DNA from: Nonomuraea montanisoli
GTDB taxonomy: Bacteria; Actinomycetota; Actinomycetes; Streptosporangiales; Streptosporangiaceae
Length of the DNA: 64,000 nucleotides
Direction of reading: 5' to 3'
Assembly: GCF_013363975.1 (NCBI RefSeq)
Contig: NZ_JABWGN010000008.1
Span: 310,001 to 374,000 of the forward strand
Shown: in pieces, positions 41,633 to 51,841 of the stretch
Layout of the letters: each line of letters opens with the position of its first letter
Position numbering within the stretch: position 1 is the first letter of the stretch
Program-made: the position numbers and the translations under genes
The notes under the pieces: model-generated
What the model was told of the DNA's origin: nothing
Databases searched by the model: none
The model's input: only the letters and a program-made list of their open reading frames with translations

Positions 41633-42814
41633 TCATGGGATCTTGGTGAGGTCCACGAGACGCAGCTGCTTGTCGAGGGGCAGGGTGACCTGTGTTCCGA
41701 CGGGCACGGGGAGGAACATCTCCTTGCCTTTCGGACGGATCCCAAGATCCGCCGATCTGCCGGTGGTCAGGTCGTAGAGCACCATGCCGAGAGGGCGCCC
41801 GTCCGCCCCCTTCACCGGTCCGGTGCAGAAACGGCCCGGCGTGGACGCTGCCGACAACAGGCAGGGTGCCGGCTGCTCCCGCGAGCCGTCGCGCATCCGG
41901 TGGAAGTACTCGCCTGCACCGTTCTCTCCCATGCAGAACACCAGTCCGCACGAGATGTTCTGCTCCCCGGCCCGGGTCAAGGCGGTGTCGGTCTCGCCCG
42001 TCTCCACGTTCCGGATCGTGCCGAACCTGGGCTCGTCCGACGGGCCGCCAAGGCCCACGGTCCCGATCCACGGCCAGGACAGCAGGTGCATGTCCGCCCC
42101 GCCCTCCACCGCCTCCACCGTCCCGCCCCCGAGGGGGACCGTGAAGACACCGCCGTCCTGCGCGGAAAACACGATCTTGTCGTCGGTCACGGCCAGGCCG
42201 TCGAAGCCCCCGTCGTCGACCTTCCGGCGGGCCACGATCGTGGCCTTGCCACCCGACAGGGGCGCCGACCAGATCATCCCCTGGCCGCCCTCCTTCACCG
42301 TCCACCATGCCACCCGGCCCTCGCCGGCCGCGAAGCCCGAGGCGAACGCGACCGTCCCCTTGGGGGTCGGCACATCCGCGATCTTGCGGAGGTCCCGGCT
42401 CTCCAGGTCGTAGGCGTAGACGACGCCGGCCTTCTCGAACCCCGCGTCGACCGTCACCAGCAGCGTGTGGTCGTCGAGCAGCCGGATCGGGTGGAACGCG
42501 CGGCCGTTCGGCAGTCTGGCCGGGATGTCACGGACCGCCTGCGGCCAGACCTTCTCGACCGGATCCGGGAGCGCCGCTGTCGCGTCGGCCGTGGGCGGGG
42601 TGGCGGGCATCGCCCGCGGCGCCCCGCCCTTCAGCGCGAACGCCGCCCCGCCCACCAGCGCCACGACCGCCGCCGCGGCCAGCGCGGCCCGGGTCCGGTT
42701 GCGGCGCCTGCGGTAGCGGGCCTCGACCGCGCCGGTGAGCGTGGCCGGCGCGTGCGGGGCCTGCCCGGCCGCGCCGGTGAGCGTCCTGCGCAGGGCATCC
42801 TCGAGCTGGTTCAT
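41633..42814 (-). CDS. Anti-sigma-like membrane protein with beta-propeller-type extracytoplasmic domain
   Basis: 393 residues. A short cytoplasmic segment (MNQLEDALRRTLTGAAGQAP) is followed by one membrane span (AALAAAAVVALVGGAAFAL, about 43-63) and a large extracytoplasmic region with repeated beta-sheet phrases (VYAYDLESRDLRKIADVPT; VAWWTVKEG; KIVFSAQDGGVFTVPL), which suggests a propeller. The ATG overlaps the sigma-factor stop by four bases (ATGA). That coupling and topology suggest it holds and regulates the sigma factor, although no classical anti-sigma zinc motif is seen. Confidence 0.75.
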   Translation of the reverse strand: MNQLEDALRRTLTGAAGQAPHAPATLTGAVEARYRRRRNRTRAALAAAAVVALVGGAAFALKGGAPRAMPATPPTADATAALPDPVEKVWPQAVRDIPARLPNGRAFHPIRLLDDHTLLVTVDAGFEKAGVVYAYDLESRDLRKIADVPTPKGTVAFASGFAAGEGRVAWWTVKEGGQGMIWSAPLSGGKATIVARRKVDDGGFDGLAVTDDKIVFSAQDGGVFTVPLGGGTVEAVEGGADMHLLSWPWIGTVGLGGPSDEPRFGTIRNVETGETDTALTRAGEQNISCGLVFCMGENGAGEYFHRMRDGSREQPAPCLLSAASTPGRFCTGPVKGADGRPLGMVLYDLTTGRSADLGIRPKGKEMFLPVPVGTQVTLPLDKQLRLVDLTKIP

Positions 42815-43320
42815 CGCGCCTCTCCTCGGGTGGTGGGGACGGCGGATTCCGCGGACACGGAGTCGCGGAGCTTGGCCAGGGCCCGGGCGGCCTGGCTGCG
42901 CACGGTGCCGCGCGAGACGCCCAGCACGCGGGCGATCTCCTCGTCGGTGAGCTGCTCGTAGTAGCGCAGCACGACCACCGCCCGCTGCCGGCGCGGCAGC
43001 CCGGCCATCGCGTGCCACAGCCGCTGCTCCTCCCCGTCGGGCAGCGTGTCGTGGTGCTCGCGTTCGGGCGGGTCCCAGGCCAGGTGCTCGCGCCGCCGCA
43101 ACCGCCAGGCGCGGATGTGCAGCCTGGCCATCGTCGTGCGCGCGTAACTCTCCGGGTTGTCCTTCAGCCGCACCCGCGCCCAGGAGGCGCGCAGTTTGAC
43201 CAGCGCCTCCTGCACCAGGTCGGCGGCGTCGTGCGGGTTCCCGGCCAGCACGTATCCGTAGCGCAGCAGCGCGTCGCCGCGTTCGGCGACGAACTCCGCG
43301 AAACGGGGGTCTTGGTCCAC
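42811..43320 (-). CDS. SigE-family ECF RNA polymerase sigma factor
   Basis: 169 residues. Region 2 (FAEFVAERGDALLRYGYVLAGNPHDAADLVQEALVKLRASW) and region 4 (LPRRQRAVVVLRYYEQLTDEEIARVLGVSRGTVRSQAARALAKLR) match the actinobacterial SigE-type ECF subfamily. GTG start at 43320 has AAGGG about ten bases upstream. Coupled by ATGA overlap to a membrane protein. Its targets and signal are unknown; the first suspect is its own promoter. Confidence 0.92.
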   Translation of the reverse strand: MDQDPRFAEFVAERGDALLRYGYVLAGNPHDAADLVQEALVKLRASWARVRLKDNPESYARTTMARLHIRAWRLRRREHLAWDPPEREHHDTLPDGEEQRLWHAMAGLPRRQRAVVVLRYYEQLTDEEIARVLGVSRGTVRSQAARALAKLRDSVSAESAVPTTRGEAR

Positions 43321-43410
43321 GTGCGTCAGCCCTTCGTCGTCTCGGTCACCTCCCAGAGGCGTCGGGTGCGGAAACTGTTGCACGCTTCGGCGGAAAGTTG
43401 GGGCACACGA

Positions 43411-43450
43411 AAGGGCCGCGCCGATCCGGGGGGAGATCGGCACGGCCCTT
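43411..43450 (-). terminator. Terminator downstream of aceA, 16-bp stem
   Basis: AAGGGCCG-C-GCCGATC (43411-43426) pairs with GATCGGC-A-CGGCCCTT (43435-43450); one mismatch, 8-nt loop. It lies 66 bp past the aceA stop and before the sigma-factor gene. Confidence 0.8.
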
Positions 43451-43516
43451 GGTCGCCGGGGGAACCCTCCCATGCCCTGGAGGTGACCGGCGAGTCGTGG
43501 GGCCCCGCGGGACGGG

Positions 43517-44803
<1,287 letters not shown>

Positions 44804-45036
44804 GTTTTCACTCCTTTGTCGTCCCCTGGGGCCTGTGTCGAGTCTGTGCCCCGGAAACGGCTGATCGACAGGTCGGATGTCGCAGAAGAATCGCCGAACT
44901 TCACGCTCTGATTAATACTGATGGGTATTCGGTAGAGAAGAAATCGCGAGTTTTCCCGTTGGCCTAGACCAATCCGGTGCGCACGCGCCGCAGAGCGGCC
45001 AGGCCCTGGAGGATCGCCTGCACGCTAGAAAATGGG

Positions 45037-45055
45037 CAGAAATTCTGTCTAAGAT
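45037..45055 (+). promoter_or_regulatory. ramB promoter with internal palindrome
   Basis: CAGAAATTCTG (45037-45047) is an odd-length palindrome immediately before a -10-like TAAGAT (45050-45055), six bases from the ATG. The arrangement suggests a leaderless transcript with an autoregulatory site over the promoter. A second dyad, AATAC-N6-GTATT, lies nearer aceA at 44914-44929. Confidence 0.55.
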
Positions 45056-45061
45056 GCCGAC

Positions 45062-46534
45062 ATGGCGTCCTTGATAGGGGAAGAACCGCTGCTTTTGACG
45101 CAGGAGCTGGATCTCATCGCCTTCGGCCAGCGACTGCGCCACCTGCGCAAACAGCGCGGCCTGACCTTGTCGGACCTCGGCGCGCGCGTCAGCAGGGCCC
45201 CCAGCCAGCTCTCGCTGCTGGAGAACGGCAAGCGCGAGCCCAAGCTGTCCCTGCTCAAGGCGCTGGCCACCGCGCTCGGCGTGCCCGTCGAGGAGCTGCT
45301 GCGCCGCCAGCCGCCCAACCGCCGCGCCCAGCTCGAGATCGCCCTGGAGGAGGCCCAGCGCGACCCCATCTACGCCGCGCTCGGCCTGCCCAAGCTCAAG
45401 GTCTCCGCGCGCGTCCCCAACGACGTGCTGGAGCACATCCTCGGCCTGTACGGCGAGCTGCGCGCGCGCCAGGCCCGCGGCACCGCCACCCCCGAGGAGG
45501 CCCGGGCCGCGAACGCCGAGCTGCGCCGCCGCCAGCGCGAGCTGGGCAACTACTTCCCCGAGATCGAGCAGGCCGCAGCCGAGGCGCTGGCCGCCGTCGG
45601 CTACCGCACGGGCGCGCTGTCCCAGAGCATGATCCAGAGCCTGGTGACGCACTTCGGCTACACCGTGCACACCGCCCAGGACCTGCCCCGGTCCGTGCGC
45701 TCCATCACCGACCTGCGCAACCGCCGCGTCTACGTCAAGCACGAGCAGCTCGGCATGCACACCCCGCGCACGATCCTGCTCCAGACGCTCGGCCACCTCG
45801 CCCTCGGCCACGGCAAGCCCCGCGACTTCGCCGACTTCCTGCGCCAGCGCACCGAGGCCAACTACTTCGCCGCCGCCGTGCTCGTCCCCGAGAAGGCCGC
45901 CGCCGTCTACCTCCAGGAGGCCAAGGCCGACCGGGCGCTGTCGGTGGAGGACCTGCGCGACGTGTTCGCCGTGTCGTACGAGATGGCCGCCCACCGCTTC
46001 ACCAACCTGGCCACCCACCACCTCGACCTGGTCTGCCACTTCGTCCGCAACGACGCCGGCGGCACGATCTACAAGGCGTACGAGAACGACGGCATCGTCT
46101 TCCCGGCCGACGAGCAGGGCGCGATCGAGGGCCAGCGGATGTGCCTGCAGTGGTCGGGGCGGCAGGTGTTCGTCTCGCCGGACCGCTTCTCCGTCTACTA
46201 CCAGTACTCCGACTCGCCGACCGGCACGTACTTCTGCGTCGCCCACGTCGACCCGTCGCGCGAGCGGGACTTCGCGATCACCCTCGGCGTGCCGTTCCGG
46301 GAGTCGCGCTGGTTCCGCGGCCGGGAGACCACCCATCGCACCCGCAGCAACTGCCCCAGCGGCGACTGCTGCCGCCGCCCGCCCGCCGACCTGGCCGAGC
46401 GCTGGGAGGGGTACGCCTGGCCGTCGGCTCGCGCCAACTCGCACGTGCTGGCGGCGCTGCCGCCCGGCTCGTTCCCCGGCGTGGACGAGGCGGACGTCTA
46501 CACCTTCCTCGAACGCCACGCCATCACCGTCTGA
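45062..46534 (+). CDS. ramB: RamB-type regulator of acetate/glyoxylate metabolism
   Basis: 490 residues. An N-terminal XRE helix-turn-helix (GQRLRHLRKQRGLTLSDLGARVSRAPSQLSLLENGKREP, about 21-60) is followed by an IrrE/ImmA-like region with LGHLALGH (HxxxH) and a C-terminal DUF2083 domain with cysteines CPSGDCCRRPP. This is the full ScfR/RamB architecture of short-chain fatty-acyl regulators. In Corynebacterium and Mycobacterium it controls aceA and acetate genes; divergence from aceA here supports the same role. The ATG is probably leaderless. Confidence 0.93.
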   Translation: MASLIGEEPLLLTQELDLIAFGQRLRHLRKQRGLTLSDLGARVSRAPSQLSLLENGKREPKLSLLKALATALGVPVEELLRRQPPNRRAQLEIALEEAQRDPIYAALGLPKLKVSARVPNDVLEHILGLYGELRARQARGTATPEEARAANAELRRRQRELGNYFPEIEQAAAEALAAVGYRTGALSQSMIQSLVTHFGYTVHTAQDLPRSVRSITDLRNRRVYVKHEQLGMHTPRTILLQTLGHLALGHGKPRDFADFLRQRTEANYFAAAVLVPEKAAAVYLQEAKADRALSVEDLRDVFAVSYEMAAHRFTNLATHHLDLVCHFVRNDAGGTIYKAYENDGIVFPADEQGAIEGQRMCLQWSGRQVFVSPDRFSVYYQYSDSPTGTYFCVAHVDPSRERDFAITLGVPFRESRWFRGRETTHRTRSNCPSGDCCRRPPADLAERWEGYAWPSARANSHVLAALPPGSFPGVDEADVYTFLERHAITV

Positions 46535-46625
46535 CCCGCGGGAGTTGCCCAGGGCCCGGGCGGTGGCGGGTCGCGGAACGGCGCACCCTAAGCTTGGGGC
46601 CATGGGGTGGACGGGGGAGGACTGT

Positions 46626-47582
46626 GTGCCTGCTGAGGTGCGCGCCTGGATGCGCCGCCGCACCTCACGGGCCGCGGACTGGCCGGCGCGCGCGCTGGCC
46701 GAGGCCAAGGGCGACACCACGGTCAGCGTCGTGCTGCCGGCGCGCGACGAGCGCGAGACCGTGGGCGACATCGTCCGGGTGATCCGCGGCGAGCTGGCCG
46801 CCCTGGTGGACGAGGTCGTCGTCATCGACTCGCGCTCCACCGACGACACCGCCGCCGTCGCCGCCCGCGCCGGCGCCCGCGTCCACGCGCAGGACGACAT
46901 CCTGCCCCACCTCGAACCGCTCGGCGGCAAGGGCGAGGCGCTGTGGAAGTCGCTGGCCGTCACCGAGGGTGACATCCTGGCCTTCGTCGACGCCGACATC
47001 CGCAACTTCCGGTCCGAACTGGTGACCGGCCTGCTCGGGCCGCTGCTGTCCGACCCCGGCGTCGTCTACGTCAAGGGCTGCTACGACCGGCCGCTCGGCG
47101 GGGCGCCGACCGGCGGCGGCCGCGTCACCGAGCTGGTCGCCCGGCCGCTCATCAACCTGCACTGGCCGCACCTGTCCGGCTTCGTCCAGCCGCTGGCGGG
47201 CGAGTACGCGGGGCGGCGCGCGGCGCTGGAGCGGGTGCCGTTCATCACCGGCTACGGGGTGGAGCTCGGGCTGCTGGTCGACCTCGCCGAGCTGGCCGGG
47301 CTCGACGCGCTGGCCCAGGTGGACCTGGGGGTGCGCGAGCACTCGCACCAGTCGACCGAGGCGCTCGGGGCGATGGCGGCGCAGATCATGCTGGCCGCCT
47401 GGTCCCGGCTGGAGCGCCAGGGCAAGATCCAGGCGGCCCACCGGCCCGGCTCGCGGCTGACGCAGTTCCGGCGGGGCGAGCACGGCCACGAGGCGGTCGT
47501 CCAGGACGTGTCCATCGCCGAGCGGCCGCCGATGAGCACCGTGCGCACGCCCCGGCCGGGACGGGCCACGGGCCGCCCGTAG
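46626..47582 (+). CDS. gpgS: Glucosyl-3-phosphoglycerate synthase
   Basis: 318 residues, GT81 glycosyltransferase. Seen: VSVVLPARDERETVGDIV, VVIDSRSTDDT, GKGEALWKSL, the metal-binding FVDADI, ATGGGRVTELVARPL-like TGGGRVTELVARPL and ITGYGVELGLLVDL. It transfers glucose to 3-phosphoglycerate, first step to glucosylglycerate and methylglucose lipopolysaccharides. I chose the GTG (VPAEVRAWMRRRTS) with GGGGGAGG five bases upstream; an ATG at 46602, seven bases after a TAAGCT -10 box, is a leaderless alternative. Separated from folP2, its usual mycobacterial neighbour. Confidence 0.92.
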   Translation: MPAEVRAWMRRRTSRAADWPARALAEAKGDTTVSVVLPARDERETVGDIVRVIRGELAALVDEVVVIDSRSTDDTAAVAARAGARVHAQDDILPHLEPLGGKGEALWKSLAVTEGDILAFVDADIRNFRSELVTGLLGPLLSDPGVVYVKGCYDRPLGGAPTGGGRVTELVARPLINLHWPHLSGFVQPLAGEYAGRRAALERVPFITGYGVELGLLVDLAELAGLDALAQVDLGVREHSHQSTEALGAMAAQIMLAAWSRLERQGKIQAAHRPGSRLTQFRRGEHGHEAVVQDVSIAERPPMSTVRTPRPGRATGRP

Positions 47583-47703
47583 GCCCTGGCCGCCCGGCCT
47601 ACTGGCCGGTAGGGTTCTGGCTGGAGCGGCTACCCGCCGGTAAGGTGTGGCCCGGCCTCCTCACAGGTCCTCAGGGGCCGGCCTCTTCTCACAGGGAGCG
47701 TGT

Positions 47704-48912
47704 ATGAGCGGGTTCGGTCTGGAGCTCGGCGACGACGTCATCGAGGTGCGTGACTGGGTGCGCGCGTTCGCCCGCGACGTCATCCGCCCCGCCGGCGCCG
47801 AGTGGGACGAACGCGAGGAGACCCCCTGGCCGGTCATCCAGGAGGCCGCCAAGATCGGGCTGTACTCCCTCGACTTCTTCTCCACGCAGTGGTTCGAGGA
47901 GAGCGGGCTGGCGCTGCCCGTGGCGTTCGAGGAGATCTTCTGGGGGGACGCCGGCATCGGCCTGTCCATCGTCGGCACGGGCCTGGCCGCCGCCGCGCTG
48001 GCCGCCAACGGCACGCCCGAGCAGATGGGCGAGTGGCTGCCGCAGATGTTCGGCACCCCCGACGACGTCAAGCTGGGCGCCTTCTGCGCCTCCGAGCCCG
48101 ACGCCGGCTCCGACGTCGGCGCCATCCGCACCCGCGCCGTGTACGACAGGGGCGACTGGGTGCTCGACGGCGTCAAGACGTGGGCCACCAACGGCGGCAT
48201 CGCCGAGGTCCACGTGGTGGTCGCCTCGGTGGACCCCGACCTCGGCACCCGCGGCCAGGCCACCTTCGTCGTCCCGCCCGGCACGCCCGGCCTGTCCATG
48301 GGGCAGAAGTTCAGGAAGCACGGCATCCGCGCCTCCCACACGGCCGAGGTGGTGCTCGACGGCGTCCGCGTGCCCGGCTCGTGCCTGCTCGGCGGCAAGG
48401 AGAAGCTCGACGCCCGGCTGGCCCGCGTCCGCGCGGGGGAGCGAGCCGGCGAGCAGGCGGCGATGCGCACGTTCGAGACGACCCGCCCGTCGGTCGCCGC
48501 GATGGCGGTCGGCATCGCCCGTGCCGCGTTCGAGTACGCCCGCGACTACGCCCGCGAACGCGAGCAGTTCGGCCGCCGGATCGGCGAGAACCAGGCGATC
48601 GCGTTCCTGCTGGCGGAGATGGCGACCCGGGTGGACACGGCCCGCCTGCTCACCTGGCGCGCCGCCTGGATGGCCCGCAACGGCAAGCGCTTCGAGCAGG
48701 CGGAGGGCTCGATGTCGAAGCTGGTCGCCGGCGAGACGGCGGTGTGGGTGACGGAGCAGGCCATCCAGATCCTCGGGGGAGCGGGATACACCCGGGAGCA
48801 CCCGGTGGAGCGCTTCCACCGCGACGCCAAGATTTATACGATCTTCGAGGGGACGTCGGAGATCCAGCGCCTGATCATCGGCCGCGCGGTGACGGGCCTG
48901 CCGGTGAAGTGA
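47704..48912 (+). CDS. Acyl-CoA dehydrogenase
   Basis: 402 residues. FAD-binding FCASEPDAGSDVGAIRTRA, WATNGGIAEVHVVVASV, the middle beta domain FRKHGIRASHTAEVVLDGVRVP and the catalytic Glu in YTIFEGTSEIQRLIIGR identify an active acyl-CoA dehydrogenase. A 15-residue stretch KLDARLARVRAGERAGEQ is an insertion compared with the usual helix start. ATG start behind GGGAGCG. It stands alone; chain-length preference cannot be read. It follows glyoxylate-shunt genes, which fits fatty-acid use. Confidence 0.93.
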   Translation: MSGFGLELGDDVIEVRDWVRAFARDVIRPAGAEWDEREETPWPVIQEAAKIGLYSLDFFSTQWFEESGLALPVAFEEIFWGDAGIGLSIVGTGLAAAALAANGTPEQMGEWLPQMFGTPDDVKLGAFCASEPDAGSDVGAIRTRAVYDRGDWVLDGVKTWATNGGIAEVHVVVASVDPDLGTRGQATFVVPPGTPGLSMGQKFRKHGIRASHTAEVVLDGVRVPGSCLLGGKEKLDARLARVRAGERAGEQAAMRTFETTRPSVAAMAVGIARAAFEYARDYAREREQFGRRIGENQAIAFLLAEMATRVDTARLLTWRAAWMARNGKRFEQAEGSMSKLVAGETAVWVTEQAIQILGGAGYTREHPVERFHRDAKIYTIFEGTSEIQRLIIGRAVTGLPVK

Positions 48913-49013
48913 GTGAGCGCCGGGTCGGCGACTGATCCCGAGTCTTGACGCTTGCTCGTGGACGATGGTCATCTGAAGGTGTTCTCCTTCCCGGATGTGA
49001 GGAGCCACCCACG

Positions 49014-49307
49014 ATGAAGGTCCGCCGATTACCTTCCGCTGTACTCGCCGTGGCGCTGGGCGCCAGTGTCCTGGCCGGCGCCGCACCCGCCTTCGCCGCC
49101 CCCCGGACCGGCGCGGCCGTGGCCGCCGGGGGCTGGCCGACACCGGACTGGTACCTGCAGGGCCCCTACCAGACCCTGGCCGCCTGCGACGTCGCCTACG
49201 AGGACGCCGCGCAGAGCGGCCTGTACACCGGGCTCGTCGGCTGTCACTGGTTCCGCGGGGGTGGCCCGTACATGCCGGGCTACTACTACGAGGTGTACAT
49301 CCCCTGA
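49014..49307 (+). CDS. Small secreted protein of unknown function
   Basis: 97 residues. Signal peptide MKVRRLPSAVLAVALGASVLAGAAPAFA with AFA cleavage site, leaving a mature protein of about 69 residues rich in Tyr, Trp and Gly with one pair of cysteines (LAACDVAYED; GLVGCHWFRGGG), probably disulphide bonded. ATG start; GAGGAG lies 11 bases upstream. Unrecognised family; similar small Cys-pair exported proteins are common in this group. A hairpin terminator follows. Confidence 0.75.
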   Translation: MKVRRLPSAVLAVALGASVLAGAAPAFAAPRTGAAVAAGGWPTPDWYLQGPYQTLAACDVAYEDAAQSGLYTGLVGCHWFRGGGPYMPGYYYEVYIP

Positions 49308-49364
49308 TCAAGAGGCGCGCCCCGCGACCGGCCGGCCTCATGCCCCGGGCCTCCTGCTGTGGGT

Positions 49365-49394
49365 GGCTCAGGTAGGTGTCCGCCTACCTGAGCC
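49365..49394. terminator. Bidirectional terminator, 12-bp stem
   Basis: GGCTCAGGTAGG (49365-49376) pairs perfectly with CCTACCTGAGCC (49383-49394) over a 6-nt loop, between two convergent secreted-protein genes. Confidence 0.85.
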
Positions 49395-49413
49395 GAGCGG
49401 ACGGCGTCGGGTG

Positions 49414-49935
49414 CTACTTCCACACCGCCTTGCCGAGAATGGCGTCGAGACCCGCCGTCTTCCAGTGGTCGACGACGATCACCTTCTTGCCCTTCACGTA
49501 CCAGACGCGCTGGGTGTAGGAGGTGACGTTCGTCCTGCTGCCGTCGCAGGACACCTTCCACTCGGTGAACTGGGCCTGCTGCCCGGTCCCGAACGCCGCC
49601 TTCGAGGTCCTGACGCGCGTGGCCTGCCCGCTGGTGTACTTCTTCGCCGGGACGCACTCGGTCACGCCGCTGCTGGGGTGGTAGGGCTGGTCGGACCGGT
49701 ACGCGCCGCCCTCGGAGGCGTACTTGACCGCCTGGGGGCCGCCCAGCAGGAAGCCCGTGCACTCGGCGGCCTGAGCAGAGCAGGCGCCGGTGATGACGCG
49801 CAGGTCGACGCCCTCCTTCTTGGTCTTCCACCGGGCGGGGACCTGGAGGGTGAACCCCTGGAACGTCACCGGCTTGGTGGCGGCGTGAGCGGGCGAACCG
49901 GTCAGGGCGAGGGAGGCGCTGAGCGCGACAGTCAT
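49414..49935 (-). CDS. Secreted protein of unknown function
   Basis: 173 residues. Signal peptide MTVALSASLALTGSPAHAATK with AHA cleavage. The mature part has four cysteines in spaced pairs (GACSAQAAECTGF; TECVPAKKY; VSCDGSR) and a beta-rich pattern (FQGFTLQVPARWKTKKEG; AQFTEWKVSCDG; TQRVWYVKGKKVIVVDHW). The first lines resemble actinobacterial exported proteins with a DUF1795-like fold. Start between GTG and ATG in GTGATCATG is not certain. Partner unknown. Confidence 0.75.
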   Translation of the reverse strand: MTVALSASLALTGSPAHAATKPVTFQGFTLQVPARWKTKKEGVDLRVITGACSAQAAECTGFLLGGPQAVKYASEGGAYRSDQPYHPSSGVTECVPAKKYTSGQATRVRTSKAAFGTGQQAQFTEWKVSCDGSRTNVTSYTQRVWYVKGKKVIVVDHWKTAGLDAILGKAVWK

Positions 49936-50062
49936 GATCACGGGCGCTGATCCTAGGGCGACCACGTCCGGCACGGTCAAGGTCGTACGGCTGTGCGAAG
50001 AACCACTCCGGTTCCCCAGAACTTTCCCGGCGATCCTCGCGTCCGAAGTCCCGTGCCCCGGT

Positions 50063-50341
50063 TCACGTGTTGCGGTCCAGGTCGGCCGCCGCCGCCCGCA
50101 GCCGCTCCATCGCCGCCAGGACGGCCGGGTCCGAGAACTCCAGCCCGGACCGGTCGCAGGTGTCGATCACGGTCAGGGCCGCGTCCTCCAGGTGGTCCAC
50201 CTCGGCGTCCGCGGCCAGCAGGGTCGCCAGGTGCCGTACGGACTCGATCAGCGGTGTCAGGGCGGGCGGATGGTGGCGCATGACCTGCGCCAGGCGGGCC
50301 GCGGCGGCCCGGAACTCGGTCTCGGCGTCGTCGGGTGTCAC
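50063..50341 (-). CDS. Small helical protein of unknown function
   Basis: 92 residues, mostly alpha-helical and acidic, with no signal or membrane span: DAETEFRAAAARLAQVMRHH, then LIESVRHLATLLAADAEVDHLEDAALTVIDTC. GTG start with GGGGACGG upstream. I do not recognise the family. Codon use is GC-biased like its neighbours, which supports it as a gene, but its short length keeps this moderate. Confidence 0.55.
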   Translation of the reverse strand: MTPDDAETEFRAAAARLAQVMRHHPPALTPLIESVRHLATLLAADAEVDHLEDAALTVIDTCDRSGLEFSDPAVLAAMERLRAAAADLDRNT

Positions 50342-50644
50342 GACCGCCGTCCCCTCTCGAACATCCGTCTGTCAGCGATGAAGCCGTCCCTTCAGTGATG
50401 ATATCCACCTCTACGCGAAGGGCCCGGCCGGGCGGGGGGAGGGGCCAAGGTCCCGGCCCGCCGTGCCGTATGGCCCTGCCGGGACACCCACCCCCGCCGC
50501 GAGGCTGGAGGGAAGAGCGCGCGAGGCTGGAACCAGGACCGGTAGGACCAGAACGAGAGGCGGCGGGCTGGAACCGGAACCGGAACCGGTGGCGCTGGTA
50601 CGGGGGGCCCGCGAGGCTTGGGCGAGCGGCGGCGGGGGTGCGCG
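50342..50644. other. 303-bp interval with short repeats, no gene seen
   Basis: The stretch is purine-rich on the plus strand and contains three GGAACC units in a row (50570-50587) plus related GGACC copies. No stable hairpin or convincing reading frame was found. It should hold the promoter of the next gene. Confidence 0.4.
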
Positions 50645-51241
50645 ATGGGGGACATGATCCGGTGGGTGGTGCTGCGCGTGCGCCTGTACCGCCCCGACCA
50701 CAATCCGGTGCGCCGCCGCTCCGACCGGCTGGAGGCGGTGGGCGTGGTGGTGACGCTGGCCCTGCTGCTGCTCAGCGTCTGGCCCGCGGTCGTCGTGGGA
50801 CGGATGGCCTACGAGAACGGGACGCGGGCCGAGCGGGCCGGGGTGAACGCGCGCCGATCCGTGACGGCGACGCTCGTACGGGACGCGCCGACCACGGTCG
50901 CCGACGAGCACGTGGGCCTGGGGGCGAAGGTCGAGGCCGACGCCCGCTGGGCCGGCCCGGCGGGCAAGCCGATGACCGGGCGGGTCACCGCGCCGGCGGG
51001 GGCCAAGGCGGGCACACGGGTGTCGGTGTGGGTGGACGCCCGCGGTGAGCCGGCCCCGCCGCCGCGGCGCCACGCGGAGACGGTGTTCGACACCGTCACG
51101 GCGGCCCTGCTGATGCTGGCGGGCGGCGCCGCGGTGTCGTTCTCGGGCTTGCGCGGGCTCAGATGCCTGCTCGACCGGGGCCGGTACGCGGCGTGGGACG
51201 CCGCCTGGGCGGAGGCGGCCAGGCGCTGGCGCCGTGCCTGA
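50645..51241 (+). CDS. Rv1733c-like membrane protein
   Basis: 198 residues. Two spans (EAVGVVVTLALLLLSVWPAVVV and AALLMLAGGAAVSFSGL) flank an extracytoplasmic domain (RRSVTATLVRDAPTTVADEHV, ARWAGPAGKPMTGRVTAPAGAKAGTRVSVWVD), and the C-terminus reads YAAWDAAWAEAARRW. This is the Rv1733c family layout found throughout actinobacteria, where the function is unknown. ATG start MGDMIRWVVLRVRLYRPDHNP. The plausible upstream ATG at 50618 would add nine residues. Confidence 0.85.
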   Translation: MGDMIRWVVLRVRLYRPDHNPVRRRSDRLEAVGVVVTLALLLLSVWPAVVVGRMAYENGTRAERAGVNARRSVTATLVRDAPTTVADEHVGLGAKVEADARWAGPAGKPMTGRVTAPAGAKAGTRVSVWVDARGEPAPPPRRHAETVFDTVTAALLMLAGGAAVSFSGLRGLRCLLDRGRYAAWDAAWAEAARRWRRA

Positions 51242-51294
51242 ACCTCCTCGCCGGGGGCGCCCTCCTGGGCGGCCCCGCGTCGCTAGGGTTCGCG

Positions 51295-51753
51295 GTGCCC
51301 GTCGGGGGACTGCTGGCCGCCTACTGGGCGATCCGCATGATGCTGGCCGCACGCGGAGCCGACGTCACCGAACGGCTGGGCCGCTGGCTCCTACCGGTGT
51401 TCATCGCCGGCTGCGTCACGTTCGCCCTCGTCACCGACGCGCCCTTCTGGATACGCTTCACGATCTCCCGGCCGAGCCTGGACGCCTACGCGAAGGCGGT
51501 GATGGAGAACCCGCGACGCCCGGAGTCCTGCCAGTGGGTCGGCCTGTACTACGTGTGCGGCGGATGGCAGTACATGGACCTGGACGGGAAGCGCATCCCC
51601 GGCAGCGCCGAGTTCGGTGTCGAGGACCCGTTCCTCTACGACGACAAGGGGTTCCTCTGGCTGCCCTCGGGCGAACCCGACGAGACAACCGACGACCACT
51701 ACCGCCATCTGACGGGCCACTGGTACGGCTCCGACGGCTGGGACAGCTGGTGA
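51295..51753 (+). CDS. Hypothetical protein with two membrane spans and an extracytoplasmic Trp/Tyr-rich domain
   Basis: 152 residues. Two hydrophobic segments (PVGGLLAAYWAIRMMLA and WLLPVFIAGCVTFALVT) precede a soluble domain with a Cys pair (ESCQWVGLYYVCGGWQYMDLDGKRIPG) and an acidic end (DETTDDHYRHLTGHWYGSDGWDSW). I do not recognise the family. The GTG at 51295 is chosen: a TAGGGT -10 box ends five bases upstream, consistent with a leaderless message. A frame from 51163 would overlap the previous gene by 79 bases. Confidence 0.6.
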   Translation: MPVGGLLAAYWAIRMMLAARGADVTERLGRWLLPVFIAGCVTFALVTDAPFWIRFTISRPSLDAYAKAVMENPRRPESCQWVGLYYVCGGWQYMDLDGKRIPGSAEFGVEDPFLYDDKGFLWLPSGEPDETTDDHYRHLTGHWYGSDGWDSW

Positions 51754-51841
51754 CGCGTCGCACCCGGCGCGGCGGATTCTGTCGTACCCCGCGTTCACAC
51801 TCGCCCTGAGACCGTCCGCCCGTCGAGGACAGGAGGGACCC

